Origin: Caldalkalibacillus mannanilyticus JCM 10596 | GTDB taxonomy: Bacteria; Bacillota; Bacilli; Caldalkalibacillales; JCM-10596 | NCBI RefSeq assembly: GCF_000615945.1 | Contig: NZ_BAMO01000008.1 | Coordinates: 46,085-110,084 of the forward strand | Reading direction: 5' to 3' | Length of the DNA: 64,000 nucleotides | Part shown: positions 35,072 through 45,552 of the stretch, piece by piece | Layout of the letters: the number at the start of each line of letters is the position of its first letter | Position numbering within the stretch: position 1 is the stretch's first letter | Notes under the pieces: model-generated | Database searches by the model: none | What the model was told of the DNA's origin: nothing | What the model saw: only the letters and a program-made list of their open reading frames with translations | Made by a program: the position numbers and the translations under genes

Positions 35072-35395
35072 TCAAGAGGGTGAAACAATGCCTTTTTCTT
35101 CTAGGAAGGAATAGACCTGCTTAATGTTAATAATCCCTTCTGCCGCGATTTCATCTTGAATGACAATAAGAGGATAGAAAAACTCTTCATCAATAACTCT
35201 TTGAGCTAATTCCTTCTCTTTTTCGTTTTGTGGTTGATAGATATCTACATATTTTATATGAAAGGAAAGGTTTTCATATTTTCTGTTGAGCGCAGAGTCT
35301 AACCATTCTGCGGTATCCTTGGAAGAAGGAGCACCCACACAACTGGCACAAATTTGCTCAGCTCCGTATACGTATACATCAATGTTTTTCATCAT
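35072..35395 (-). CDS. yuzD: YuzD family protein (DUF1462)
   Basis: A 107-residue protein with thioredoxin-like start IDVYVYGAEQICASCVGAPSSKDTAEWL. This contains the CASC (CxxC) motif and the GAPSS-DTAEWL pattern of YuzD. The C-terminal half includes FFYPLIVIQDEIAAEG, matching the cis-proline and 'xxEG' strand. YuzD proteins are of unknown function, often encoded near NifU-like or iron-sulfur genes. It is a single gene here. Confidence 0.8.
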   Translation of the reverse strand: MMKNIDVYVYGAEQICASCVGAPSSKDTAEWLDSALNRKYENLSFHIKYVDIYQPQNEKEKELAQRVIDEEFFYPLIVIQDEIAAEGIINIKQVYSFLEEKGIVSPS

Positions 35396-35531
35396 AGCTA
35401 ACGCCTCCCGTTCGTTTGGGTAGAGCCTAAACTCTACTTAGTATCTACAGTTCAGTTTATCATTCTCCAGTGCGGTTTGGGTATTTTTTTCACAAGAACA
35501 GGCGTTGTTCTAGAAAGATTCTCTTACGTCC

Positions 35532-36701
35532 CTACCCCATTAAATTCGCCTTCAAAAAATGATCCACCACATAAGCGGAAGCACCCAGAGCGGAGGAGTA
35601 GGAGGAGCGTTCGGTAAAAGTGATTTGTACATTTTCCCGCATATAGCAGAGTACGCTTCTCGATTACCTCTAGCAGCGGTTGCTCAATCCATTCCTTTGC
35701 CATCGCTAGCCGATTGCCCATAATGATGTGCTGCGGATTAAAGGTATTAATAATCGTATTAATGCCGACACCAAGGTAGTAGCCAATCTTGTTGAACAGC
35801 ATGATTGCCTTCTCTTCCTTCATGCTCGCTAAATGGATTAATGTTTCCAGAGTGATTTCCTGCTCTGGAGGAAGAGGAAGCTCTGCCTGCGTGGCTTCAC
35901 GTAGAAGTGCCGCTTCTGAGGCATAGAGCTCCCAGCATCCCCTACTGCCGCACTTACATGAGCGCCCGTCAGCTTCCACCACCATGTGCCCCATTTCACC
36001 AGCAAAGCCATTGTTGCCTCGATAGAGCTCATTTTGCAGAATCAGCCCTACCCCAATTCCGATTCCTCCACTGACATAAATCATATTGTCCACTTCTTTT
36101 CCCACTCCAAATCGTTTCTCTCCATAAGCTCCTGCATTGGCTTCGTTCTCAACGATCACAGGAAGGGTAAAGTGCTGTTCGAGATCTTTTTTTAACTCGA
36201 CATTTCTCCAGCCTGCATTGGGAGCGATAAGGATGCGTCCTTCGTGATCAACAATCCCAGGGGCTCCAATTCCAATTCCGATCACCTGATAAGGACTTTC
36301 AGGGGCAGCTTGGATCAGCGAATGGATCATTTCTTTCAGTGCTTGGAGAGTCAACTCATAGCTTGAAGTGGTGATGCTGACTTTTGCTTCATGAATCATG
36401 TTCCCTTGAAGGTCTGTGAGAATACCCAGGATGTAATGGACACCTAGATCAATTCCGATAGCATAGCCTGCATTCTGATGAAACAGAAGCATAACAGGTC
36501 TTCTTCCCCCACTTGATTCTCCTGGTCCTGTTTCGTAACATAATTGTTCTTCGATCAGCTCGTTCACTAAAGAAGATACGGTTCCTTTGGTTAACCCTGT
36601 GTATTGGGCAATATCTGCCGTGAAAGAGGGGCTTGTTCTTTAATCATGTGCAGGACAAGTGATTTATTGCTTAATTTAACGGTTTGTTGATTCCACGTCA
36701 T
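35532..36701 (-). pseudogene. xylR: Xylose repressor XylR, ROK family (two frameshifts)
   Basis: A ROK repressor with an N-terminal helix-turn-helix. The start lies outside the long open frame: ATG at 36701 gives WNQQTVKLSNKSLVLHMIKE. The frame breaks at CC (36618-36619); one more base gives SRADIAQYTGLTKGTVSSLVNELIEEQL and joins the ROK domain (AIGIDLG, GIGIGAPG, and the zinc cluster CKCGSRGCWE). Near 35636 it breaks again, and the repaired end reads ENVQITFTERSSYSSALGASAYVVDHFLKANLMG to a stop at 35532. It should repress the divergent xylose operon until xylose binds. XylR operators lie in the shared spacer. Confidence 0.85.
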
Positions 36702-36760
36702 TTTCTATTCTCCCTGAAAAGTGTTGTTATTCTACGATTCTCTTTCTATTCTTATTCTCC

Positions 36761-36833
36761 TTTATACCATGTTCTCAATACTTTGACAAACTTAGTTCAT
36801 TCACTAGACAAACTAAGTTAAAGGTGCTACACT
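36761..36833. promoter_or_regulatory. Divergent xylR/xyl promoters with XylR operator
   Basis: A perfect 9-bp inverted repeat AACTTAGTT (36789-36797)/AACTAAGTT (36811-36819) matches the Bacillus XylR operator. It covers the -35 TAGACA (36805-36810) of the forward promoter, whose -10 TACACT (36828-36833) is 17 bp on. In reverse, TTGTCA (36784-36789) and TATAAA (36761-36766) with a 17-bp spacer form the xylR promoter. A weaker half-site follows at 36842-36848. Confidence 0.8.
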
Positions 36834-36882
36834 TAGTTCAATGGATAAACAAACATAACAAACCCATAGGAGAACCCTTAAA

Positions 36883-36896
36883 TGAAAGGGTTTACA
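36883..36896 (+). promoter_or_regulatory. Candidate cre site (CcpA) in the xyl leader
   Basis: TGAAAGGGTTTACA matches the cre consensus TGWAARCGYTWNCW at 13 of 14 positions. It lies about 50 bp after the -10, where CcpA acts as a roadblock. This implies glucose repression of the xyl operon. Confidence 0.6.
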
Positions 36897-36918
36897 CGAT
36901 AAGGGAGGGGGAACCGAT

Positions 36919-38031
36919 GTGATACAGACTGAAGAACAAAAGGATGTTCAGATCAAGTTGGCTAGAGTGCGATCCTTGCTTGAGGAGGAAAACGCCGAGG
37001 CTGTCTTTTACCGAAGAATCGATCATTTCGCTTGGTTAACAAGCGGGGGAGATCATGGCATTCCCTATAACAGTGAAAAAGGAGAATGTGCTCTCCTTGT
37101 TACTCGACAAGCTTTTTATCTCCTGACCAATCCTATTGAAAAAAGAAGAATTTTAGAAGAGGAGCTTCATGCTCTCGAAATTGAAGTCGTTGAATATCCG
37201 TGGTACGAATCAGTAGAAACAAAAGCTCACCAATTGGTAGGGCAAGGGAAAATCATTTCGGATTCCGAGGGGGCAGGAATGACGTTAGAGCCCTTCAAGC
37301 TGGCACAGCTACGGTTCTCCATGACCTCTCTAGAAAGAACAAGGTATCGCTATCTGGGGTCAAGGGCGACTGAACTACTGGAGAATTACTGCATGAGTGT
37401 GCATCCTGGGTACACAGAACGAGAGCTGGCAGCTGGCTTGAACAAGATCCTTCAATTAGAAGGATTGATGCCCACGGTGACCTTAGTTGCTTGTGATGAG
37501 CGAATCGATCGCTACCGTCATCCTATTCCGCAAAACAAACGTTTTGAACGAAGCTGTATGGTGGTTTCTTGTGTACGCTACAAGGGATTAATTGTGGCAT
37601 TGACTCGAATGATTCATAGAGGTCCGCTTTCTGTTGAAAGGAAGGAAACTTTTCTAAAAACCATAACAATCGATGCCGAGCTGATTACCGCTACTAGAGA
37701 AGGAATGGATACCGCTTCTTTTTTTGACCATATCAAAAAGGTGTACGCCGAGGCAGGCTATCCCGAGGAATGGAAGCTTCATCATCAAGGAGGAGCCATA
37801 GGATACCAGAACCGTGATTACCTTCTGACTCCATCGACTTCATACAAAATGGAGAAGCACCAAGCCTTTGCTTGGAATCCTTCTATTACGGGAGCAAAAT
37901 CTGAAGATACGATCATAATCGGGGAACAGCAAGCGGAAATCATCACCACTTCTCCTAGCGGCTGGCCCAACATGAAGGTGACCGTTTCTTCAGGGCAAAC
38001 CCTTTCACGACCCCTGATTTTGGAAATATAG
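36919..38031 (+). CDS. M24 (aminopeptidase P/creatinase-fold) protein, probably lacking the metal site
   Basis: A 370-residue two-domain M24 protein: N-terminal creatinase-like domain (about 1-140), then a pita-bread fold. Where active M24 peptidases have the first Asp ligand (VDxGxxxxGYxxDxTR), this protein reads [15 protein letters not shown], so both Asp ligands appear missing. The His region HHQGGAIGY is kept. The first Glu (EPG) is replaced (WNPSITG), while SEDT keeps the second. It may be a non-peptidase, like creatinase. GTG start at 36919 after GGGAGGGG. It is the first gene of the XylR-controlled operon, an unexpected place for this fold. Confidence 0.78.
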   Translation: MIQTEEQKDVQIKLARVRSLLEEENAEAVFYRRIDHFAWLTSGGDHGIPYNSEKGECALLVTRQAFYLLTNPIEKRRILEEELHALEIEVVEYPWYESVETKAHQLVGQGKIISDSEGAGMTLEPFKLAQLRFSMTSLERTRYRYLGSRATELLENYCMSVHPGYTERELAAGLNKILQLEGLMPTVTLVACDERIDRYRHPIPQNKRFERSCMVVSCVRYKGLIVALTRMIHRGPLSVERKETFLKTITIDAELITATREGMDTASFFDHIKKVYAEAGYPEEWKLHHQGGAIGYQNRDYLLTPSTSYKMEKHQAFAWNPSITGAKSEDTIIIGEQQAEIITTSPSGWPNMKVTVSSGQTLSRPLILEI

Positions 38032-38068
38032 ACATAACCACAAAACATATATATTGGAGGGAATAAAC

Positions 38069-39388
38069 ATGAGTTATTTTACTGCGATACAGCCGATTCA
38101 ATACGAAGGAGCCACATCTCGAAATCCCCTTGCTTTTAAACACTATAATCCTACAGAGCTAGTTAATGGACGAACGATGGAAGAATGGCTGCGTTTCGCC
38201 GTTTCCTATTGGCATACATTCACGGGAGATGGATCAGATCCATTTGGAGTAAGCACGATGCAAAGACCTTGGAACCATTATCAAGGGCTGGACTTAGCCA
38301 AGGCGCGGGTAGAGGCGTCCTTCGAAATGTTTGAGAAGCTGAACGTCCCCTATTTCTGCTTTCACGATGTAGATGTGGCACCAGAGGGAAATACTCTGCG
38401 AGAAACCTATCGAAATTTGGATAAAATCGTGCAAATGATCAAGGAATATATGAAAACGAGTCGGACGAAGCTTCTCTGGAATACAGCCAATTTATTTACG
38501 CATCCTCGTTATGTTCATGGAGCGGCTACTTCTCCCAATGCTGAGGTCTTTGCTCATGCTGCGGCGAAGGTAAAAAAAGGTCTGGAGATCGGAAAGGAAC
38601 TGGGTGCTGCGAACTATGTTTTCTGGGGTGGGCGTGAAGGGTATGAAACCCTGCTTAATACAGATATGAAACAAGAAGTAGATCAGCTTGCCCGTTTCTT
38701 TCATTTGGCTGTCGACTATGCCAAGGAGATTGGTTTTGATGCTCAATTCTTAATTGAACCTAAGCCGAAGGAGCCGACCAAGCATCAGTATGATTTTGAC
38801 GTGGCTACTGGATTAGCCTTCTTACAAAGCTATGGCTTGAAGGAACATTTCAAATTTAATATAGAAGCAAATCATGCCACATTAGCAGGGCATAGCTTTG
38901 AGCATGAGCTTCGAGTGGCACGAATCAATGGGATGTTAGGCTCTGTTGACGCGAACCAAGGAGATCTCTTATTAGGCTGGGATACAGATGAGTTCCCGAC
39001 AGATCTGTATTCGACCACCTTAGCTATGTATGAAATTCTTCTGAATGGAGGGCTTGGTTCAGGTGGGCTTAATTTTGATGCGAAGGTGCGCAGAGGCTCT
39101 TTTGAACCGGAAGATTTATTCTATGCTCATATTGCTGGGATGGACAGCTTTGCCGTTGGCTTGAAGGTAGCCAATAAGCTGCTGGAAGACCGAGTCCTAG
39201 AAGACTTTATTGCCGAACGTTACCGCAGTTATACGGAAGGAGTCGGTCTAGAGATCATGGAGGGCAGAGCCAATTTGCACACCCTTGAAAAGTACGCCTT
39301 AGAGCAAACAGAGATCAAGAACAGATCAGGCAGACAAGAGCTTCTTAAAGCAACCATTAATCAATATATAATAGAAGTAAAACGTTAA
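38069..39388 (+). CDS. xylA: Xylose isomerase XylA
   Basis: A 439-residue class II xylose isomerase converting D-xylose to D-xylulose. Visible active-site motifs: FCFHDVD (His99, Asp102), [35 protein letters not shown] and GSVDANQGD with [12 protein letters not shown] metal ligands. The ATG at 38069 follows TTGGAGGG; an in-frame ATG at 38054 overlaps that site. It lies 37 nt after the M24 gene and 27 nt before xylB, in one operon. Confidence 0.95.
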   Translation: MSYFTAIQPIQYEGATSRNPLAFKHYNPTELVNGRTMEEWLRFAVSYWHTFTGDGSDPFGVSTMQRPWNHYQGLDLAKARVEASFEMFEKLNVPYFCFHDVDVAPEGNTLRETYRNLDKIVQMIKEYMKTSRTKLLWNTANLFTHPRYVHGAATSPNAEVFAHAAAKVKKGLEIGKELGAANYVFWGGREGYETLLNTDMKQEVDQLARFFHLAVDYAKEIGFDAQFLIEPKPKEPTKHQYDFDVATGLAFLQSYGLKEHFKFNIEANHATLAGHSFEHELRVARINGMLGSVDANQGDLLLGWDTDEFPTDLYSTTLAMYEILLNGGLGSGGLNFDAKVRRGSFEPEDLFYAHIAGMDSFAVGLKVANKLLEDRVLEDFIAERYRSYTEGVGLEIMEGRANLHTLEKYALEQTEIKNRSGRQELLKATINQYIIEVKR

Positions 39389-39415
39389 TAAGGGTGGAAA
39401 GAAGGGTGGAAAGAG

Positions 39416-40913
39416 ATGAAATATGTCATCGGTATAGATGTAGGCACCAGTGCAGTTAAGGTTATATTGCTTGATCAACAGGGACGGGTTTGTCAGGAAA
39501 TATCTAAATCGTATCCGCTTCTGCAAGAAACCGCAGGGCATAGCGAACAGAATCCCGAGGTGTGGGTGGACCAGACAGCAGAAGCACTTCGGGAGTTGGC
39601 AGGGCAAATGACCGAGCCTATAGAAGCGATTGAAGGCATCAGCTTCTCTGGACAGATGCATGGGCTTGTTCTGCTAGATGAACAGCAGCAGGTCCTGAGA
39701 AATTGCATCCTCTGGAATGACACAAGAACCACAGAACAATGCAAACAGATCTATGCGCAAGTGGGCGAAGAAAAGCTTCTCTCGATCACCAAGAACCCCA
39801 CGCTGGAGGGCTTCACCCTGCCCAAGCTGCTCTGGGTTAAGCAACATGAGCCGCACGTATGGAAAAAAGCAAAGATTTTCTTATTGCCGAAGGATTATCT
39901 GCGCTTTCGTATGACAGGGCAGATTCATAGCGAATATTCGGATGCGGCGGGAACCCTTTTGCTAGATGTCGCTGAGAAGAAGTGGAGTCAGGAAATCGCT
40001 TCTCTCTTAGAGATCCCAGTAGAGCTCTGTCCCCCTTTAGTCGAATCCCATGAGTGTGTGGGTACATTATCTACGGAATTTGCTCAGCACACAGGTCTCT
40101 CTCCACACACTAAGGTATTTGCAGGAGGAGCAGATAATGCCTGCGGAGCGATAGGAGCTGGGATCTTATCTGAAGGCAAAACCCTATGCAGTATTGGAAC
40201 ATCAGGAGTGATTCTATCCTATGAAGAGTCCAAGGATCGAGAGTACCAAGGGAAGGTACACTATTTTAATCATGGGCAAGAGAATGCCTATTATTCGATG
40301 GGAGTTACCCTCTCTGCGGGATATAGCTTACAGTGGTTTAAGGAAGTCTTTGCGGGGAATGAAGGCTTTGACACCCTCTTCCAAGGAATTGAGCACGTAC
40401 CTATTGGCTCCAAGGGGCTTCTCTTTACTCCTTATCTTGTCGGGGAAAGAACCCCGCACGCAGACGCTGCGATTCGAGCCAGCTTTATTGGGATGGATGC
40501 GTCTCATCAACGAATCGATTTTATTCGTGCGGTTCTTGAGGGGATTACCTTCTCTTTACTAGAATCTATTGAGATCTTTCGCAAGAAGGGAAAACAAATC
40601 GATACCGTGATTTCAATTGGCGGGGGAGCCAAGAATGAAGCGTGGCTCCAGATGCAGGCAGATATATTTAATACGAACATCGTGAAGCTTGACACTGAGC
40701 AGGGTCGCTATCGGAGCAGGAATGTTGGCAGCATATGGTTGCAAATGGTATTCTACTCTTGAGGAGTGTGTGAATCTGTGTCTTTCTACCGCACACACCT
40801 ATGGGCCGATTCCCGAGCATGTAGAGAAATACCAGGAGCTCTATCCGCTATATCGTCAAGTCTATACGCAGACGAAAGAGCTGAACGAAGCACTACAGGT
40901 ATTTAGACGGTGA
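39416..40913 (+). pseudogene. xylB: Xylulokinase XylB (frameshifted near 3' end)
   Basis: An FGGY sugar kinase phosphorylating D-xylulose to xylulose 5-phosphate. Motifs: YVIGIDVGTSAVKVILLD, SFSGQMHGLV, LWNDTRTTEQC, GGADNACGAIGAG and SIGGGAKNEAWLQMQADI. The frame breaks at 'gggtcgcta' (40703-40709), and the remaining 70 residues (AIGAGMLAAYGCKWYSTLEECV...) continue in another frame to 40913. Restoring two bases there gives TEQGVAIGAG; removing one is an alternative. Total length about 498 residues is normal. It is the last enzyme of the xylose operon. Confidence 0.88.
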
Positions 40914-40997
40914 ATTCGGTCTAGAATAGAAGGGTTATCGCCCAGAATAGAACGTAAAAGATAGGAAGCGAGAGAAAGAATAGAGGAGGTATATAGC

Positions 40998-41825
40998 ATG
41001 TCCATTGCATTGCAGGAATCTACTCAATTACACAATGGTGTTCAAATGCCTTGGCTTGGTTTAGGTGTTTGGCAGGTGAAAGAAGGAAATGAAATCGTGT
41101 CGTCTGTTAAGCATGCCCTGCAAGTGGGGTATCGCAGCATTGATACCGCAGCGATTTACGGCAACGAAGAAGGCGTAGGAAAAGCGATTGCTGAAGCAGG
41201 AATTCCACGAGAAGAGCTCTTTGTTACAACGAAAGTGTGGAATGCCGACCAAGGCTATGAATCGACTCTACAAGCTTTCGAGGAAAGTAAAAAGAAGCTA
41301 GGCTTAGACTATATTGATCTCTACCTGATTCACTGGCCCGTCAAAGGCAAGTACAACGATACCTGGAAGGCGTTAGAAAAGCTCTATAAGGATGGGCAGG
41401 TCCGAGCGATTGGAGTGAGTAACTTCCAAATCCATCATCTACAGGATCTAATGTCCCAGAGTGAGATCGTCCCTATGGTCAACCAAGTGGAGTACCATCC
41501 TTTATTAAATCAAAAAGAATTGCTTGCGTTCTGTCAGGAGCATAAAATCCAATTAGAAGCATGGAGTCCATTAATGCAAGGAAATCTGGACTTGCCGTTA
41601 TTACAAGAGCTAAGTGGAAAGTATCAAAAATCAGCAGCCCAAATCGTCCTGCGCTGGGATCTACAAAATAAAGTAGTCACCATTCCTAAATCGATTACAG
41701 CTCACCGAATGGAAGAGAATGCTCAAGTCTTCGATTTTGAATTATCCACAGAGGATATGGCGAAGCTTGATGAGTTGAATCAGAATCGCCGATTTGGTCC
41801 TGATCCTGATAACTTTGATTTTTAA
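40998..41825 (+). CDS. Aldo/keto reductase (YvgN/YtbE-like)
   Basis: A 275-residue AKR of the prostaglandin F synthase-like bacterial group. The catalytic tetrad is in place: Asp49 and Tyr54 (RSIDTAAIYGNE), Lys79 (TTKVW) and His112 (LIHWP). NADPH-binding IPKSITAHRMEEN is near the C-terminus. B. subtilis YvgN reduces glyoxal and methylglyoxal. AGAGGAGG precedes the ATG. It follows xylB after 84 nt and could be cotranscribed, acting on a sugar aldehyde or as a general detoxifier. A terminator follows. Confidence 0.88.
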   Translation: MSIALQESTQLHNGVQMPWLGLGVWQVKEGNEIVSSVKHALQVGYRSIDTAAIYGNEEGVGKAIAEAGIPREELFVTTKVWNADQGYESTLQAFEESKKKLGLDYIDLYLIHWPVKGKYNDTWKALEKLYKDGQVRAIGVSNFQIHHLQDLMSQSEIVPMVNQVEYHPLLNQKELLAFCQEHKIQLEAWSPLMQGNLDLPLLQELSGKYQKSAAQIVLRWDLQNKVVTIPKSITAHRMEENAQVFDFELSTEDMAKLDELNQNRRFGPDPDNFDF

Positions 41826-41858
41826 ATCGTCATATAAAATAGAGGTTCATTAAAGTGA

Positions 41859-41910
41859 AAAACTGTAACTGTATCAAATCTATACCATGATACGGCTACA
41901 GTTTTTTGCT
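41859..41910 (+). terminator. Terminator after the xylose/AKR region
   Basis: AAAACTGTA pairs with TACAGTTTT (with a skewed inner stem CTGTATCA/TGATACGG), followed by T-rich sequence. It closes the transcription unit before the Tad locus. The remaining spacer to 42130 is AT-rich and holds another inverted repeat, TTTTTTAGG...CCTAAAAAA (about 41911-41944). Confidence 0.8.
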
Positions 41911-42014
41911 TTTTTAGGGTGCGAAAGTTTATATTTTCCTAAAAAAAGTCTATTTTGTTATGTTATATCGGATTACTCGGAGAAAAAAATAAAAAATTTC
42001 ATGGCGCAACAAAT

Positions 42015-42057
42015 TTCGACAAAATTTTCTATAGAACGATGGTATTATATCAAGAGT
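42015..42057 (+). promoter_or_regulatory. Candidate Spo0A box and promoter before the Tad locus
   Basis: TTCGACA (42015-42021) is the exact complement of the Spo0A box TGTCGAA, in AT-rich flanks. A -10-like TATTAT lies at about 42052-42057 with no good -35. Spo0A-activated promoters show this arrangement. A heptamer match alone is weak evidence. Confidence 0.4.
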
Positions 42058-42129
42058 GTAGAAATTCAATGAATTTAGAAATATATGGATTGTGATGTCA
42101 GAAAAAGGATGGACATGGAGGTTTTTGAC

Positions 42130-42228
42130 GTGGGAAGTCGTACAAATAGAGTTCGCTTAGCCATTGTTTTGGGAGTCGTTTCTGCTGTATTCATTATAAG
42201 TGGAATCGCCAAGCTGCTAGGCTTCTAA
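42130..42228 (+). CDS. Tiny single-helix membrane protein upstream of tadZ
   Basis: A 32-codon frame: GTG start at 42130 with GGAGG 8 nt before it. The product MGSRTNRVRLAIVLG... is a basic N-terminus followed by one membrane helix ending in AKLLGF. It lies 41 nt before the cpaE gene in the same direction, so it probably heads the Tad operon. It has no class III pilin signal (no G-x4-E), so it is not an obvious pilin. No family recognised. Confidence 0.55.
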   Translation: MGSRTNRVRLAIVLGVVSAVFIISGIAKLLGF

Positions 42229-42269
42229 GCATAACAAACAAGAGATAGCGACAGGTTTAGGGGGAAATT

Positions 42270-43363
42270 ATGAGTACAGTACATTTAGTGGTTGCGGATG
42301 CCAATCAAGAGTATGTAGACCTCTTGTTTCAATACATCCGAACTTCAGAAGAACATCATAAATTTATATTAAAATCTTTTTCAACCTCTGAGAATGTGAC
42401 TAGATTCCTAGATCAACACAAAGGTGCTTACCTTCTCTTGGTGACTCCAGAATTGTTGCCACCAGAGCTACATAAAAAAGACAATGTGATGCTGTTAGTG
42501 GAAGATCATCAGCCACATGAAGAATATATAACCATTAATAAATTTCAACCTTTAAATTTGCTCTTATCCAAGGTTTGGGCTTTTCACCTAGAGAAGAATG
42601 GGTTAGCCATTTCTCATCAGTTTTTAAGTAAAAAGACCAAGATTGTTTCTTTTTACTCGGCAAGTGGAGGAGCAGGGAAAACAACTGCAGCGATCAATTT
42701 CTGTAATCAAGCTGCCTCGCAGGATTATCGAGTGTTCTACCTTAATTTAGAATTATACCATTCGGTTCACTCTTTATTTCCAACAGAGGAGAAGGCAGAA
42801 GGTCTTGACACCTTGTTGTACTATGTGAAAAGTCGCTCAAAGCAACTCGTAGCGAAGATAGAAGAGTTGAAACAGACCCAAACCTTCACCAAGATTGACT
42901 ACCTCTCTCCAGCGAATGGTCAAGAAATGCTGGATCTAACCAAGCAGGATATAGAGTTCTTGCTCCAAGGGTTCATTGATCTGGGCTCCTATGATTTTAT
43001 TGTCCTTGACTTAGAATCGAGTTTGCATGAGCGCATCGTCCAATCCCTTCAGATGAGTGATCTGATCATCTGGGTGACCGTCGATGATCTGTTTCAAGTA
43101 GATAAAAGCAAACAAAGCATCGAGCATTAGAACAAATCGCCAAGGATGATGAAGGAAAAATCTATCGAAATACGACCTTCATTGTGAATCGTTATACGGG
43201 TCAGAGCTATAATCGGGAGCTATATGAAGAGTTTGCGATTAAACTGGAGCTGCCTTACATTCCTGAATGGAAAAATGTCATGCAAAGCGACCGACTGTGG
43301 TCTTCAACTCCTTATAATGAAGCCATGCTCAAGCTGTTTCGGTTTATTTCTCCCAATGAATAG
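42270..43363 (+). pseudogene. tadZ: CpaE/TadZ-like pilus ATPase (frameshifted)
   Basis: A CpaE/TadZ protein of about 364 residues: atypical receiver domain (1-125), then a MinD/ParA-type ATPase (from about 130). The P-loop reads FYSASGGAGKTTAAINFCNQ: the GKTT lysine is present, but the deviant signature Lys of KGG is replaced by Ser. The frame breaks at 'gagcatta' (43124); one more G gives SIEALEQIAKDDEGKIYRN and carries the protein to a TAG at 43361. TadZ localises the Tad machinery at the pole. It precedes tadA by 11 nt. Confidence 0.83.
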
Positions 43364-43374
43364 GAGTGCCTAAG

Positions 43375-44607
43375 ATGACAGATATGGAAATCGTTCAGAA
43401 ACTAAAAGCAAGGATACGTGAAAACCTAGATCTATCTAGCTCTACCTCGGATGAAGATTTATTTGAACAGATTGAGCAAGTCGTCTTTCAATATGCGAGG
43501 GAGGAGTACCTTACAGCCAGTGAAAAATCTGATTTAGTTAAGCAAATTTATAGTTCTTTTCGTGGGTTGGACGTCTTACAGCCACTTATTGATGATAACA
43601 CAATCACGGAGATTATGATTAACAGTGCGGATGAGATTTTTATCGAGCGTGACGGGCGTGTTGTTCAAGTACCGCTTCGCTTTGAGAGTCAAGCACGATT
43701 AGAAGATATTATTCAGCTTATTGTGGGAAAGGTCAATCGGGTGGTTAATGAATTTTCCCCTATTGTAGATGCCAGGCTGTTAGATGGCTCGCGTGTCAAT
43801 GTTGTGTTACCTCCGATCGCTTTGAAGGGACCTACCATGACCATTCGTAAGTTCCCCGAAAGCCCGATGACAATCGATATTCTCATCGGAAAAGGCTCTC
43901 TTCCCAGAAGTGCAGCAGATTTTTTGCGCTGTTTAGTGGAGGCAAAATACAATATTTTTATTGGTGGGGGAACAGGGTCAGGAAAGACAACCTTCTTAAA
44001 TGCCTTGTCCAATTTCATTCCAGAAGACGAGCGGATTATTACCATCGAGGATTCAGCAGAGCTGCAAATCAAGAATGTGAAGAACCTAGTCGCCATGGAA
44101 ACAAGAAATGCCAACGCTGAGGGAAAAGGGGAGATCAGCATTCGTCAACTGATTAAGTCCTCTCTGCGTATGCGACCCAATCGAATTATTGTCGGAGAGG
44201 TGCGTGGCGCTGAAGCGCTCGATATGCTCCAAGCCATGAACACAGGTCATGACGGCTCTCTCTCCACAGGTCATGCCAACTCCACCGAAGATATGCTTAG
44301 CCGCTTGGAAACCATGGTTCTAAGTGGAGCTCACCTGCCTGTCGAAGTGATTCGGAAGCAAATCTGCTCCGCAATTGACATTATGGTGCATCTCACGCGA
44401 ATCCGAGATAAATCAAGGCGAGTGACAGAGATTAGTGAAATCATTGGGATGGAGAATGGGGAAATCAAGCTCAACCGCCTTTATGAATTCGTCGAAGAAG
44501 GGGAAACCGCAGACGGAAAGGTCATTGGCGAATTGAAGCATACAGGAAATACATTGCATGATACGATGAAGCTACGAATGGCTGGAATACGGGACCTCTC
44601 GTACTAA
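43375..44607 (+). CDS. tadA: TadA/CpaF pilus assembly ATPase
   Basis: A 410-residue secretion ATPase of the CpaF/TadA family. Motifs: [14 protein letters not shown], Walker [18 protein letters not shown], Asp box [10 protein letters not shown], Walker [17 protein letters not shown], and the His box SLSTGHANS. It powers pilin polymerisation from the cytoplasm. The ATG at 43375 has AGGAG 8 nt upstream; a GTG three codons earlier is less likely. It is followed by tadB and tadC. Confidence 0.94.
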   Translation: MTDMEIVQKLKARIRENLDLSSSTSDEDLFEQIEQVVFQYAREEYLTASEKSDLVKQIYSSFRGLDVLQPLIDDNTITEIMINSADEIFIERDGRVVQVPLRFESQARLEDIIQLIVGKVNRVVNEFSPIVDARLLDGSRVNVVLPPIALKGPTMTIRKFPESPMTIDILIGKGSLPRSAADFLRCLVEAKYNIFIGGGTGSGKTTFLNALSNFIPEDERIITIEDSAELQIKNVKNLVAMETRNANAEGKGEISIRQLIKSSLRMRPNRIIVGEVRGAEALDMLQAMNTGHDGSLSTGHANSTEDMLSRLETMVLSGAHLPVEVIRKQICSAIDIMVHLTRIRDKSRRVTEISEIIGMENGEIKLNRLYEFVEEGETADGKVIGELKHTGNTLHDTMKLRMAGIRDLSY

Positions 44608-44636
44608 ATCGTTTAACGAGATAAGTAGGTGAAAAG

Positions 44637-45548
44637 ATGAACATGGATATTATTCTGATCGCTCTAGTTGCGGTGATCGTCACCATAGGGATCTTCGTGA
44701 TCCTAGATCGGAAAAAAAAGAACGAGAAGACAATAGATGAAATAGAAAAGCAATCGCCCACTACCATTAAGACCAAGCCTGTGGCAGAGGGGAAGCTCGC
44801 GGCTGTAGATTATGGAGTCTATATCATGTCAGCGGGAGAAAAAATCTTTTATATTCTGGTCTCAGGAGCTGTCTTCTTTCTCATTGGCTTCATATTTTAT
44901 CAGAACCTTATTGTTTCTGGAGTGCTTGCACTATTAGGTTTTTACTATCCGAAGCTACGAACTAAGCAACTCGTAGAAAAGAGAAAGCAAGAGCTTTCCA
45001 TTCAATTCAAGCATGCCTTATACTCCTTAGCTTCTGCCTTAGCCGTCGGAAAATCGGTTGAAAATGCTTTTCGAGATATTGTAGAGGATCTTAAGATGCT
45101 CTTTGGACACACAGATGTTCATATTATTCGTGAGATCGAACTTATTAATAGAAAAGTAGAGAATGGCGAAACGATTGAGAACGCGATTGCTGATTTTAGT
45201 GCGAGAGCCAAGCTCGAAGATATTCAAAGCTTCTCTGACGTCTTTATTACCTGCAAACGCACAGGTGGAGATCTAATAGAAGTGATCAGAAAAACCGCCA
45301 ATATTATTGGAGAAAAGCTAGAGATCAAACAAGAAATATCAGTCTTAATTGCTCAGAAAAAATTTGAATCGCAAATATTAACAGTTGCCCCTCTAGCATT
45401 TGTTGCCTTACTCAGCTTTTCTTCACAAGAATATATGGAGCCGCTCTATCAGCTGAGGACTGGGGGAGTCTTTGTTATGACGGGTGCCCTCATCGGAGTT
45501 GCTTTTGCCTATTGGTTAAGTACAAAAATTATGAATATCAAGGTGTGA
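44637..45548 (+). CDS. tadB: TadB pilus assembly inner-membrane protein
   Basis: A 303-residue T2SSF-domain protein. It starts with a signal anchor (IILIALVAVIVTIGIFVIL), then a helix pair and the cytoplasmic domain QFKHALYSLASALAVGKSVENAF...DIQSFSDVFITCKRTGGDLIEVIRKT, typical of GspF/TadB platforms. C-terminal helices close it. With TadC it forms the membrane platform for TadA. It ends 4 nt before tadC. Confidence 0.9.
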   Translation: MNMDIILIALVAVIVTIGIFVILDRKKKNEKTIDEIEKQSPTTIKTKPVAEGKLAAVDYGVYIMSAGEKIFYILVSGAVFFLIGFIFYQNLIVSGVLALLGFYYPKLRTKQLVEKRKQELSIQFKHALYSLASALAVGKSVENAFRDIVEDLKMLFGHTDVHIIREIELINRKVENGETIENAIADFSARAKLEDIQSFSDVFITCKRTGGDLIEVIRKTANIIGEKLEIKQEISVLIAQKKFESQILTVAPLAFVALLSFSSQEYMEPLYQLRTGGVFVMTGALIGVAFAYWLSTKIMNIKV

Positions 45549-45552
45549 AACA

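Noticed and set aside
39493..40562. Open frames inside xylB on either strand
   Set aside because: They arise opposite or beside the xylulokinase motifs and have no ribosome sites of note.
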